Source: CAYSYH01 sp964435455 (GTDB taxonomy: Bacteria; Patescibacteriota; WWE3; 2-01-FULL-39-13; JAACPI01). From it: a stretch of DNA of 43,186 bases. Position numbers and translations under genes: made by a program. Positions within the stretch are counted from its first letter, which is position 1. Each line of letters begins with the position of its first letter. The stretch lies in assembly GCA_964435455.1 (NCBI GenBank), contig CAYSYH010000003.1:1-43186 (forward strand), written 5' to 3'. A model generated the notes under the pieces. The model searched no databases and was not told the origin of the DNA. It saw nothing but the letters and a program-made list of their open reading frames with translations. Positions 6,764 through 15,602 of this stretch are shown here, piece by piece.

Positions 6764-9700
6764 ATGCAACAATATAAAAATATTTTTTTAAAGGAATATA
6801 AAAGATTAAATAAGGCCCAAAAAGAAGCTGTAAACACTTTGCAAGGACCAGTAATGGTAATTGCAGGACCTGGAACAGGAAAAACCCAAATATTGGCGTT
6901 GCGCATAGCTAACATACTACTTAAAACAGACACAAACCCCGAAAATATATTAGCTTTAACTTTTACAGAAAGCGGAGTTAAAGCAATGAGAGAAAGATTA
7001 AACAAAATAATAGGCCCTGACGCATTTTATATAAACATAAATACATTTCACTCATTTTCATTAAGCTTAATAAACGAAAATCCCGACATATTTATGTTAA
7101 ATCACGAAGCCAAACCTATAGGAGAACTAAGGCAAACACAAATTATACAAAATATTTTAGAAAGATTATCTAAAGAAATAACAGAGTTACGACCTTTTGG
7201 GGATCCCTTATGGTACGTAAATTTAGTTATTCAGGCCATTAAAACTTTAAAAAGAGAGGGTATAACTTTAAAAAAATACGATAGAATATCAACTAATCTA
7301 AAAAAAGAAATAGAAATGCTAGAAAAAAAAGAAGATTTAAAATATAAAGAAAGAACCCTACTAAAAAATCTCAAAAAACAACTGGAATTAAATTTAATAT
7401 ATAAAGAGTATCAAAAAGAACTACAAAAGGAAAAATTTTATGATTTTGAAGATATAATAAACGTTGTTAATGAAAAATTAAAAAATAATAAAGATTTTGC
7501 ACAAAAATATCAAGAGAAATTTCAGTATATTTTAGTAGATGAGTTTCAAGATACAAACTCGGCCCAATATTTACTTGTAAAAAATCTCACTAACTATTGG
7601 GGGCCAAATGCAGATATTTTTGTAGTGGGAGATGACGAACAATCTATATACAGATTTCAAGGAGCATCTTTAGAAAACATATTAAATTTTAAAGAGGACT
7701 TTCCAAATACGAAATTAATTACATTAAAAAATAATTATCGCTCTACCCAAATTATACTAGACTCCTCCAGAAGAATGATTAGAAATAACAATATAACTTT
7801 AGAAAAACATATTAAAGTTATAAATAAAAAACTAATAGCAAAAAATAAAGAATTACAGAATAAAAAAATAAAATATGGGGAATTTAGCAATAATATTACC
7901 GAGTCCTTCTATATTGGTACAAAAATAAAAAATTTAATTAAAAAAGGGGTAAATCCAAAAGAGGTAGCAGTATTAGTTAGATATAATAATGACACTCAAG
8001 ATATAATAAACGTTTTAGAATATTTGAAAGTACCTTTTAAACTAGAAGGAGGTAAAAACATTTTAAACAGTCCAGAAGTATCTAACTTTATAGATATTTT
8101 AAAAACTATATACAAAATAAAAGAACATGGAAATTCATTGAATTTTTTTAACTTTATAAGCCACCCAACATTTGAGTTTGATTATTTAGATAATCTAAAA
8201 ATAGCAAGAGAAGCATCTAAAAAAAGAATAGAAATAGTAGATTTAATTTTAAATAATAAAGAATTTAAAAAACTAGATTTAAAATACCCTAAAAAATATT
8301 TGGATTTAGTAAATGGGCTAATTCCCAAATGGCATAAGTATAATAAGGAACACTTATTTAATCGTACCTTCCAACTTATACTAGAAGAATCTGGTTACTT
8401 AAACTATATACTAAAACAACCAAATTATTTAGAGCTCCTAAACCGAATTAATACTCTATATAAACAAGTGCAAGAATGGACGGAATCTCAAAAAAACTTT
8501 AGATTGCAAGATTTTATTAAAAACTTAGATTTAATGGAAAAATTTAATATACCTATTAAAGAGGCCGAATTTGAGACAAGTTCCAATGCAGTTAATATAA
8601 GTACAGCACACAAAAGTAAAGGGTTAGAATTTAAATATGTATTTTTATATAGTTTTACTAACAAAAAATGGGGTAATGCAAGAAAGAGATATGAACTGGA
8701 ATTACCAAATATTTTAAAATATGCACCTAAAGAAGAACAAAATAAAGAAAGAAACGAAGACGAAAGAAGGCTTTTTTATGTAGCTTTAACCCGGGCTAAA
8801 AAGCAAGTTTATTTAACATGGTCAAAAAAATATTATACGCCACAGGGACAAAAAGAAGGGGAATATTCAATGTTTTTTTTGGAATTACCTAAGAAAAATT
8901 TAAAAAAGATAAAAGTAGAAAAACTAGAAACAAAAACCTTTATAAAAAAAGCTTTAAAAGCTCATTTAGAAAATAATTCAAGTAATAAAGATGTAATAGT
9001 TAATAAAAAAGAAGAGGAATTCTTAGAGCCCATTATTAAAGATTTTAAACTATCTGTAACTGCATTAAATACATATTTAACATGCCCTTATAAATTTAAA
9101 TTAAATAACTTACTAAGAACGCCAAGAGCAAAAACAAAACAATTAAGCTTTGGTACTGCAATACACAAAGCTTTAGAAAGATTTTTTAGAGAATTAATAT
9201 ATATGGAACAAACACCAAAATATAAAATATTAGAACAAGCATTTTTAGAAGCTTTAGAAAAGGAACCTTTAACAGAAACTGAAAAGGAAGATTTAAGGAA
9301 GAAAGGAAAAAAAGTATTGCACAAATATTATATTACATATGAAAACGATTTTAAAACTCCAGAATATATAGAAAGATGGTTTGGAAAAGGATTAGGCAAA
9401 ATTTATCTAAATGACATACCTTTAGAAGGAAAGGTAGACAGAATAGATTTAATAGATAAAAAAAATAGATTAGTTAAGATTGTAGATTATAAAACAGGAA
9501 AGCCTAAAAGCCGAAATGAAATAGAAGGTAACACCCAAAACAGTTCGGGAGATTTAAAAAGACAATTAATATTTTACAAAATATTATGTGATTTAGACAG
9601 AACCTTTAAATATAAAGCTAAAAAGTTTGAGTTAGATTTTGTAGAGCAAACAAGTAATAACAAACTAAAAAAAGAAGAATATGAAATAACAAAAGAAGAT

Positions 9701-9868
9701 GTGGAAAAATTGAAAACACTGATAATAAAAACAATGAGGGATATAAAGAACAAAAAATTTCCAAAGACAAAAGAATACAGAAACTGTACTAATTGTGATT
9801 ACAAAAAACACTGTTGGCCCAAAGGTATACCTAAATTAAATTATAAAAAAGAAAGACTATTTGAATGA
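6764..9868 (+). CDS. UvrD/PcrA-type helicase fused to an Fe-S PD-(D/E)XK nuclease
   Basis: This 1034-residue protein joins a superfamily 1A helicase to a RecB/AddB-type nuclease. Helicase motifs include Walker A GPGTGKT (35-41), VDEFQDT (258-264), DDEQSIYRFQGA, the NYRST string, STAHKSKGLEF and FYVALTRAK. The nuclease starts near 765. It has GTAIHKALERF, GKVDRIDLI and VDYKTGK as the active-site strings. Four cysteines (774, 1008, 1011, 1017) have the C...CxxCx5C spacing of the AddB/AdnB iron-sulfur cluster. It most likely resects double-strand breaks, in the manner of AddAB or AdnAB, but with one polypeptide visible here. dsbB overlaps its stop by four bases. Confidence 0.9.
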   Translation: MQQYKNIFLKEYKRLNKAQKEAVNTLQGPVMVIAGPGTGKTQILALRIANILLKTDTNPENILALTFTESGVKAMRERLNKIIGPDAFYININTFHSFSLSLINENPDIFMLNHEAKPIGELRQTQIIQNILERLSKEITELRPFGDPLWYVNLVIQAIKTLKREGITLKKYDRISTNLKKEIEMLEKKEDLKYKERTLLKNLKKQLELNLIYKEYQKELQKEKFYDFEDIINVVNEKLKNNKDFAQKYQEKFQYILVDEFQDTNSAQYLLVKNLTNYWGPNADIFVVGDDEQSIYRFQGASLENILNFKEDFPNTKLITLKNNYRSTQIILDSSRRMIRNNNITLEKHIKVINKKLIAKNKELQNKKIKYGEFSNNITESFYIGTKIKNLIKKGVNPKEVAVLVRYNNDTQDIINVLEYLKVPFKLEGGKNILNSPEVSNFIDILKTIYKIKEHGNSLNFFNFISHPTFEFDYLDNLKIAREASKKRIEIVDLILNNKEFKKLDLKYPKKYLDLVNGLIPKWHKYNKEHLFNRTFQLILEESGYLNYILKQPNYLELLNRINTLYKQVQEWTESQKNFRLQDFIKNLDLMEKFNIPIKEAEFETSSNAVNISTAHKSKGLEFKYVFLYSFTNKKWGNARKRYELELPNILKYAPKEEQNKERNEDERRLFYVALTRAKKQVYLTWSKKYYTPQGQKEGEYSMFFLELPKKNLKKIKVEKLETKTFIKKALKAHLENNSSNKDVIVNKKEEEFLEPIIKDFKLSVTALNTYLTCPYKFKLNNLLRTPRAKTKQLSFGTAIHKALERFFRELIYMEQTPKYKILEQAFLEALEKEPLTETEKEDLRKKGKKVLHKYYITYENDFKTPEYIERWFGKGLGKIYLNDIPLEGKVDRIDLIDKKNRLVKIVDYKTGKPKSRNEIEGNTQNSSGDLKRQLIFYKILCDLDRTFKYKAKKFELDFVEQTSNNKLKKEEYEITKEDVEKLKTLIIKTMRDIKNKKFPKTKEYRNCTNCDYKKHCWPKGIPKLNYKKERLFE

Positions 9869-10287
9869 AAAATAAAAAGCAACTTTGTTACTATCTAATA
9901 TTTTTAATATCTTTAACAGGAACTATAGCAAGCTTATATTTTAGCGAGGTTTTAGGTTACATACCTTGTAAATTGTGTAACTTTCAAAGAATATTTTTAT
10001 ATCCAATTACTATAATATCATTAGTGGCTTTTATAAATAAAGATAAAAATGCTGGCATAAGATATGTACTTCCCCTAGCTATTTTTGGTATGGCAATAGC
10101 ACTATACCATTATTTATTACAATTAAATATAATAAAAGAAACAATAACTAAATGTAATAGCGGAATACCCTGCAAAGAGACCTATTTTAAATTATTCGGT
10201 TTTGTAACTATACCTCTACTATCCTTTATAAATTTTTCGGCAATAATTTTTTTTATTGTACTTGGTAAAAAAAATTCTAAAGATTAA
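9865..10287 (+). CDS. dsbB: Disulfide bond formation protein DsbB
   Basis: DsbB passes electrons from DsbA to quinone in the membrane. The 140-residue protein has four membrane segments and both cysteine pairs: Cys35 and Cys38 in CKLC, and Cys97 and Cys103 in KCNSGIPCKE. The glutamine-arginine after the first pair (FQR) is also typical. Its ATG overlaps the helicase stop (ATGA). A DsbA-like partner is encoded at 28408-29076. Its last 11 bases overlap the 3' end of the UbiA-like gene on the other strand. The link to the helicase gene looks like operon economy rather than shared function. Confidence 0.9.
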   Translation: MKNKKQLCYYLIFLISLTGTIASLYFSEVLGYIPCKLCNFQRIFLYPITIISLVAFINKDKNAGIRYVLPLAIFGMAIALYHYLLQLNIIKETITKCNSGIPCKETYFKLFGFVTIPLLSFINFSAIIFFIVLGKKNSKD

Positions 10288-11245
10288 CAGTGCCCAAAAT
10301 ATAATAAAAAACAAAAATCATCAAACCCCAAATACCAATAGATATTAATAAAGGCTTATCCGAGAGTAAAGCCCTTTCTGGGGATTCCGCGTACTTACTT
10401 TCGTAAATAACATAAAGATAGCGGGCAACTATATAAATCATTACAGGTATAGAAAACATCATCCACTTAGGTGAGGGAAGTGTACTTGGTAAAAGATTTT
10501 TTATTAGTAAAGGAGTTTTGTTATTTGGAGATGTTTGAAAAGTGAATATGGAGTAAGTAATTATAGTATACGCAGCAGACATAGAAATCATAGAATTTAA
10601 TAAATAATCAGGATAACTCTTAAGTGTTTCTCTTGTAGATAAATCTATATTTTTTTCAGAAAGAACAGTACGCTCTCCCCGCCTTTTTCCAAAAGCTAGT
10701 AATAAAGAAAGGCCAATTACAAATAATATCAACCAGCTAGATATAGAAACTTCCGCAGCAACACCTCCTGCAAATAATCTAACAATAAATCCAAAAGAAA
10801 CAGTTAAGGCATCTATTATAATATATTTTTTTAAAATAAAGGTATACGCAAGCTGTAATAAAACATAAAAAATTATTAAATAAAAAAGGTAATATTCTAC
10901 TAAAGCAGAAATAAATAAAGCTAGAGATAAAAATACTATGGCAGATTTTAAGCCAAATGCCACACTTAAAGAACCACTTGCTAAAGGCCTATTTTTTTTA
11001 ATGGGGTGCAATTTATCCTTATCTAAATCTTTTAAGTCGTTTATTATATAAACAAAAGATGCTACAAAAGAAAAAGCTAAAAAAGATTCTAAAACAGGGA
11101 TTAAAGAGGAAAGTTCAAAAAATTTTTTACTAAAAACTAGTGGAATAAATACAAAACCGTTTTTTAACCATTGTCTTGGGCGTACCTCTCTTATAAGTTG
11201 GTAAAGAGTGGTTTTTTTAAAATTATTAATCCTTAACAAACTCAC
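10277..11245 (-). CDS. UbiA-family transferase, decaprenyl-phosphate phosphoribosyltransferase-like
   Basis: This 322-residue polytopic membrane enzyme has about eight to nine segments. The N-terminal RPRQWLKNGFVFIPL and the first Asp-rich motif NDLKDLDKDKLHP followed by RPLASG match the branch of UbiA that includes decaprenyl-phosphate phosphoribosyltransferase (Rv3806c type). Those enzymes move phosphoribose from PRPP to a polyprenyl phosphate. The second conserved region is SEKNIDLSTRETLKSYPDYL. Substrate is inferred from subfamily resemblance only. An ATG at 11251 abuts a TATAAT, so I place the start at the GTG at 11245, six bases after the -10 box. The 3' end overlaps dsbB by 11 bases. 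Confidence 0.8.
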   Translation of the reverse strand: MSLLRINNFKKTTLYQLIREVRPRQWLKNGFVFIPLVFSKKFFELSSLIPVLESFLAFSFVASFVYIINDLKDLDKDKLHPIKKNRPLASGSLSVAFGLKSAIVFLSLALFISALVEYYLFYLIIFYVLLQLAYTFILKKYIIIDALTVSFGFIVRLFAGGVAAEVSISSWLILFVIGLSLLLAFGKRRGERTVLSEKNIDLSTRETLKSYPDYLLNSMISMSAAYTIITYSIFTFQTSPNNKTPLLIKNLLPSTLPSPKWMMFSIPVMIYIVARYLYVIYESKYAESPERALLSDKPLLISIGIWGLMIFVFYYILGTVNL

Positions 11246-11251
11246 AATCAT

Positions 11252-11257
11252 ATTATA
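11252..11257 (-). promoter_or_regulatory. -10 box for the UbiA-like gene, deciding its start
   Basis: On the minus strand TATAAT directly touches the ATG at 11251 and lies six bases before an in-frame GTG at 11245. With a normal -10 to +1 distance, transcription would begin at that GTG, so the ATG would not be in the mRNA. Confidence 0.5.
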
Positions 11258-11272
11258 GTATATTTATCAACT

Positions 11273-11278
11273 TATAAA
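11273..11278 (+). promoter_or_regulatory. Possible -10 box for the small membrane protein at 11290
   Basis: TATAAA with an 11-base gap to the ATG at 11290, giving a leader of about five bases. No -35 box is evident. Confidence 0.3.
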
Positions 11279-11289
11279 AAACAACACTT

Positions 11290-11760
11290 ATGTTATATAC
11301 ACCTCATTCTATCATAGGAGCTAGCATTGCTTATGTATTTCCTAATCCATTTGTAGCCCTACCCTTATCCTTTGTTAGCCATTTTCTTTTTGATGTAGCC
11401 CCACACAGCAACCCAAGCCCTAGAAAATCAAATAAAATTATGAAATTAATTATGCTTTTTGAAATAATAATTGGAACAGCTCTTTTGTTATTATTTTCTA
11501 AGGCGATAGCAAAAGATATTTATCAGTTTTATCTTATGGTAGCATCTGGATTAATTGCAAATTTACCAGATTTTTTAATGATTCCTTATGTTATTTTAAA
11601 AAAAAACTGCAAACTATGCAAAGAAATTACATTATTCCAAAAACTTATACAAACGCATGTACCCGGGAAATGGGGATATACAATCCAAATAGCTTTTATA
11701 CTGCTACTTTTTTGGTCTTTTTTAGATAAGTTGATACCGTATTTCGGACAAATATTATAA
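11290..11760 (+). CDS. Small membrane protein, possible metal-dependent hydrolase relative
   Basis: This 156-residue protein has about four membrane segments. The N-terminal part contains His6 (TPHSIIGASIAY) and an SHFLFDVAPHSNP string. Spaced histidines and an aspartate near the membrane, with a later NLPDF, resemble small membrane-bound metal-dependent hydrolases of the YdjM/DUF457 kind. That resemblance is weak and activity is not claimed. A CKLC string occurs at about 117-120. The last 65 bases also code for the C-terminus of the WecA-like protein on the other strand, an unusually long tail-to-tail overlap. Confidence 0.55.
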   Translation: MLYTPHSIIGASIAYVFPNPFVALPLSFVSHFLFDVAPHSNPSPRKSNKIMKLIMLFEIIIGTALLLLFSKAIAKDIYQFYLMVASGLIANLPDFLMIPYVILKKNCKLCKEITLFQKLIQTHVPGKWGYTIQIAFILLLFWSFLDKLIPYFGQIL

Positions 11761-13222
11761 AAAATAAAACAAGACCAGAAAAAGTAAATAAAAATAAAGC
11801 TTTTGTCTTTCCAGAAGTAACCAAAGAAATTAAACCAAATGTAATGCTAACTAACCAATAAAATAAAGCTATCTTTCTTTTAGACCAACCTAAATCTAAA
11901 AGTTTATGGTGAAAGTGGTTCCTATCACCTTTAAAAGGAGATTTTTTGTTTTTAATACGCGCAAAAATTACGTATAAAGTATCTAAAGAGGGTAAAATTA
12001 AAACTAAAGAGGCTGTAGCTACTCGGGTACCAGAAAGCAAAGAAAGTCCTCCTAAAATAAGACCTAAGGAAGTAGCTCCAAACCCCCAAATTATTTTTTG
12101 GGGAGGAAAGGTATCAAAAAATAAACCCATCACAGCTCCAAAAGTTATAAAAGCTATTTTTGCGCTTAATAATTGTTCATAAGATAAAGAATCAAACCTA
12201 AGGGACAATAATCCAATAACCAAAGCAACCACAGAACTAATAGCTACAAACTGTCCATCAATCCCATTATTCCACGAAAGCATATTTGAAAGCCAAAAAA
12301 TCCATATAAAGGCAAATAAAGCCCCCCAAATAACAATAGAATGAGTACCATAAAGCGAAAAAGTATATCGCAAAAAATCCAACTTTATAGGATTACCAAA
12401 AGGATTAGGTATATAAAGCATAATAAATCCTGACAAAACCACAATTAAAATAGCTAAAGGCATAAAAAAAATCAGACGCGATAGATAGCCTAATTTTAGG
12501 CGGTCGTCCAGATAACCTGTTAAAGTAGTAATAAAAGTACCAAGTACTAAACCTAATACTCTTTGTGAATAACCAACAAATAATAAACTGGTTATCGCAA
12601 AACCAATCCAAAAAGCAATAGCACCCCCTCTAGGAGTGGGCTTTTGCAAAACCTTACCAGGCTCCTTACGTAAACTAGGATATTCTATTATCTTTAAATT
12701 TTTAGCATAATTAATAACTATCTTAGAAGAAATAAAAGTTATTAAAAAGGCCAATAAGGAGGGAATAAAAAACGTGTTAAACCAAGAGCCTAAAGAAAAA
12801 TAGGCTAATCTTGAATTATTAATTACCTGAGTTAAAGAAAAATTTAAAAGTAAACTACTAAATAAAGTAATGAAAGATATAAAATATGCAATCTCCTTTA
12901 CATTGAATTTTTGGTAAAAGTAATATAAATAATAGGCAAAACATAATATTAAAAGATTTAAAAATGGAATTATAAAAATATATTTTTTTACAGATAAAAG
13001 ATTTATCCCCCAAGGTAAAGAAAACCATAAAGGTATTTGTTCGGGCAAGTATTTAAAATAAAAAAGCAAATATATAAAACCAAGCATAAATATAATGCTA
13101 GAAGCACCTAATATCTTGTCACTAAAAGTTTTTATTAAAACAGGGTCTCCTCCTTCTTCATTTTTTTTGATGGAAAAACTATTTAAAGTATATTTTTTAA
13201 AAAAATTTTTTAAAAAAAACAT
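11696..13222 (-). CDS. WecA/MraY-type polyprenyl-phosphate sugar-1-phosphate transferase with extra N-terminal domain
   Basis: The 508-residue membrane protein transfers a sugar-1-phosphate from a UDP-sugar to a polyprenyl phosphate, the first step of building a lipid-linked glycan. Family motifs from about residue 155 on are PRGGA (197-201), GYLDDRLKLG with the DD at 239-240, NNGIDGQ and the histidine motif NHFHHKLLDLG. The first 135 residues are extra compared with WecA. They form a three-to-four-helix membrane domain with LPEQIPLWFSLPWG, resembling small stand-alone DUF1648-like proteins, so this looks like a fusion. It lies two bases after a GT2 gene and probably works with it on a surface glycan. 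Confidence 0.85.
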   Translation of the reverse strand: MFFLKNFFKKYTLNSFSIKKNEEGGDPVLIKTFSDKILGASSIIFMLGFIYLLFYFKYLPEQIPLWFSLPWGINLLSVKKYIFIIPFLNLLILCFAYYLYYFYQKFNVKEIAYFISFITLFSSLLLNFSLTQVINNSRLAYFSLGSWFNTFFIPSLLAFLITFISSKIVINYAKNLKIIEYPSLRKEPGKVLQKPTPRGGAIAFWIGFAITSLLFVGYSQRVLGLVLGTFITTLTGYLDDRLKLGYLSRLIFFMPLAILIVVLSGFIMLYIPNPFGNPIKLDFLRYTFSLYGTHSIVIWGALFAFIWIFWLSNMLSWNNGIDGQFVAISSVVALVIGLLSLRFDSLSYEQLLSAKIAFITFGAVMGLFFDTFPPQKIIWGFGATSLGLILGGLSLLSGTRVATASLVLILPSLDTLYVIFARIKNKKSPFKGDRNHFHHKLLDLGWSKRKIALFYWLVSITFGLISLVTSGKTKALFLFTFSGLVLFFIIFVRNTVSTYLKKTKKVAV

Positions 13223-13224
13223 AT

Positions 13225-14766
13225 TTATCTAAACTTAGAAGTATAATAAAGGGATTTATAACGTTTTCCTAACATCATTTTTGTTTCGGCCTCTAACCAT
13301 GGTACAAAAGAAAAAGTTAATAAGTTTATATAAAGAGCTGGTATCTCTATTAAAACAATTAATATCTTTTTAAACAAGGACCATGTTTTAGGCATGGGTT
13401 TTTTTATTTTTAATCTAATATAAAAAACAGGTATTGTACCAAGCATAGTTATAGTTAATAAAATACTATTAAGCTTAGGCACAGCATATGCATAATTAGC
13501 CTGTTTTATATTTTCATTAATAAATGTAAGTAATACAAAACCAAAAGTATGTAAAAAAGCTAAGGTCCTAAGCAATACAAAATGTTCTATAGTGTTCCAT
13601 ATATGATAAATTTTATCAAAAAGGGTGGCCCTTTGGGCTTTTTTTAGTAAAACAATAGAAAGAGGAAAAGCAATTATCCCCCAACCCCACCTAAGTTGTT
13701 GCTTATATAGGCTAACATGAGAATTCAAATATCCGCTTCCTTGTGTGGCATCTAAATGTATGGGTATAAAAAAAGGTTTTCCTTCAAAATCACCATCTAA
13801 AGCTTTAAAGGCTCTCCAATAAAAAATAGTATCATCTATTCCTAAACTTGGATCCCAAAAATCTGCTTTTATTGCGGTAGTTAGAGCACAACTATAACAG
13901 GAGAACGTATCCATTTGAACAGTAGTAGTAGGCCAGTTTAAAGTAGACCAAGTAGCCAATAAAGCTATAGTTATAGCATCAGCAGCAACTCTATTAATTA
14001 CAGGGACATCATAAGTATTATTATCAAAGATATGTACAGCTGTTTCGTAAAAATAATTTTTGCGTCTTTTTGTGGTTAAATATTCATACGTTATACGAGA
14101 AAGATAATGCTTATGTAACCTAGCGTCTGAATCAAAGGTATGAAAAATATAATTATTGAAATCTTCCCCTTGGGAGTTTAAATCCTGTATAGCGTGCCTA
14201 GCAGCCCAATCTCTGTTGGGACCAGCCACACCTTGAACCTCTCCCTCTATATTTTGAGGATGAACGTAGTAAAGTATCTTTATTTGTTTTTTAGGATCTA
14301 TATTTTTTTGTATTAACTTAATATCATTTATAACCCTGTCTTTAAATTTTTCCTCAATAGCATATACTATTAATATGGAAGATTTTGGTACACTTGATTC
14401 ATTTATTGATTTAAAACTCTCTTCTAAAACTTTATAAGGCTCGGCATAAATAGGTATTATTATAAAATGTTTTAAATCTTTTAAGGATTTAGGTAAATCA
14501 GATTTGTTAGGTAATTTTTCAAAATCTAAATCTTGTACTTTTTTCCACCAATCAATCTTAGACTCTTTTTTATATCGAAAGTACCCATATAATAAACCTA
14601 AAACACCATTTATAGACCTATAAACCCAATAAATGGTTAAAAAGGTTAAAATAAATACAACTATTCCTGGAAAAAAATAACCTACAATTATGGGGGATAA
14701 TAACATAAACCAGGTTAAAAAACCGGGTATAAAAGATAAAAGTCTTTGTACAGATTTTTCACTCAT
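13225..14766 (-). CDS. Membrane glycosyltransferase, GT2 family
   Basis: The 513-residue protein has two N-terminal membrane segments (about 12-52), a cytoplasmic GT-A catalytic domain (about 98-365) and a C-terminal membrane region. GT2 signatures are FIIIPIYAEP (101-110), the metal-binding FDSDA (211-215), the GIDDT string with Asp311-312, and QQLRW (356-360), which binds the acceptor or product in processive enzymes of the cellulose synthase type. It probably makes or exports a polysaccharide, but the sugar is unknown. The ATG overlaps the tatD stop by one base (TAATG), and the WecA-like gene follows at once. Confidence 0.87.
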   Translation of the reverse strand: MSEKSVQRLLSFIPGFLTWFMLLSPIIVGYFFPGIVVFILTFLTIYWVYRSINGVLGLLYGYFRYKKESKIDWWKKVQDLDFEKLPNKSDLPKSLKDLKHFIIIPIYAEPYKVLEESFKSINESSVPKSSILIVYAIEEKFKDRVINDIKLIQKNIDPKKQIKILYYVHPQNIEGEVQGVAGPNRDWAARHAIQDLNSQGEDFNNYIFHTFDSDARLHKHYLSRITYEYLTTKRRKNYFYETAVHIFDNNTYDVPVINRVAADAITIALLATWSTLNWPTTTVQMDTFSCYSCALTTAIKADFWDPSLGIDDTIFYWRAFKALDGDFEGKPFFIPIHLDATQGSGYLNSHVSLYKQQLRWGWGIIAFPLSIVLLKKAQRATLFDKIYHIWNTIEHFVLLRTLAFLHTFGFVLLTFINENIKQANYAYAVPKLNSILLTITMLGTIPVFYIRLKIKKPMPKTWSLFKKILIVLIEIPALYINLLTFSFVPWLEAETKMMLGKRYKSLYYTSKFR

Positions 14767-15602
14767 TATTGTAATTTAGATAAACTTAATGCATTTTTAT
14801 AAACAATTTCTTGCAAAGATTCCGTAGAAATATTAAATATTTTAGCAATTTTAGTATATACAGGAATAACCCCTATAGGAGTGTTATGCTTGTAAACAAA
14901 AGGTCGGGGACTTAAAAAAGGAGCGTCTGTTTCTACTAAGATACGGTTTAAAGGTATATATTTCAAAGAATCCAGTACATACTCCCCCGATTTATATGTA
15001 ATTATAGAATTAAACCCAAAGTATATGTTTTTAAAAGTATTTAAAAGTTTAATAGTACGATCTTTGTTTAAATTATAACAGTGCCACACAAAATGTGCGT
15101 TTGTAAAACTCTTTAAAACATCAAAGGTAGGTTTAAAAGCCTTACGCGAATGTACTGCAAAAGGTAAATTAAAGTCTAAAGCTAATTCTATTTGTTCATA
15201 AAAAGCCTTTTTTTGTTGAGACAATAAAAGATTCTTATTTGATAACCCATTTTTTTTGAACAACTCTAATACAAAATCATCTAAATCTATACCTATTTCT
15301 CCCAAACCAATAATTAAATCAGCATATTTGGAATTTTTTAAAATATTCTTTAAGAATTTAATGTCGTATTCCAAAACATTTTCAGGGTGGAATCCAACCC
15401 AAGCTTTGAGATTATCAGGATATTTTGTACAAAAATTCAAATTTTTAAGTATATCTCTCTTGTTAGTAGATGCCAACCATAGTTTAAGAACATTTTTATT
15501 TAAGGAATCTTTTATAATTTCCTCTGGTGTAAATTTTAAATTAAAATCATCTAAAAATAAATGAAAATGAGTATCTATATAAAAACCCATAAATAATAAC
15601 AT
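14766..15602 (-). CDS. tatD: TatD-family metal-dependent DNase
   Basis: TatD proteins are cytoplasmic TIM-barrel hydrolases acting as 3'-5' exonucleases on DNA or as D-tyrosyl-tRNA-type deacylases. This 278-residue protein has the metal-binding set: DTHFHL near the start, VGFHPE, GEIGID, AVHSRKA, FVWHCY and ETDAPFLSP. Its ATG at 15602 shares a base with the metG stop (TAATG), which favours that start. A second ATG four codons in, before GFYIDTHFHL, is also possible. metG next to tatD is a widespread bacterial arrangement. Confidence 0.93.
   Translation of the reverse strand: MLLFMGFYIDTHFHLFLDDFNLKFTPEEIIKDSLNKNVLKLWLASTNKRDILKNLNFCTKYPDNLKAWVGFHPENVLEYDIKFLKNILKNSKYADLIIGLGEIGIDLDDFVLELFKKNGLSNKNLLLSQQKKAFYEQIELALDFNLPFAVHSRKAFKPTFDVLKSFTNAHFVWHCYNLNKDRTIKLLNTFKNIYFGFNSIITYKSGEYVLDSLKYIPLNRILVETDAPFLSPRPFVYKHNTPIGVIPVYTKIAKIFNISTESLQEIVYKNALSLSKLQ

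Noticed and set aside
13628..13645. GCCC-TTT-GGGC hairpin followed by seven T on the plus strand, looking like a terminator
   Set aside because: It lies inside the GT2 coding region on the opposite strand, the stem is only four pairs, and no plus-strand gene precedes it closely. It is probably chance.
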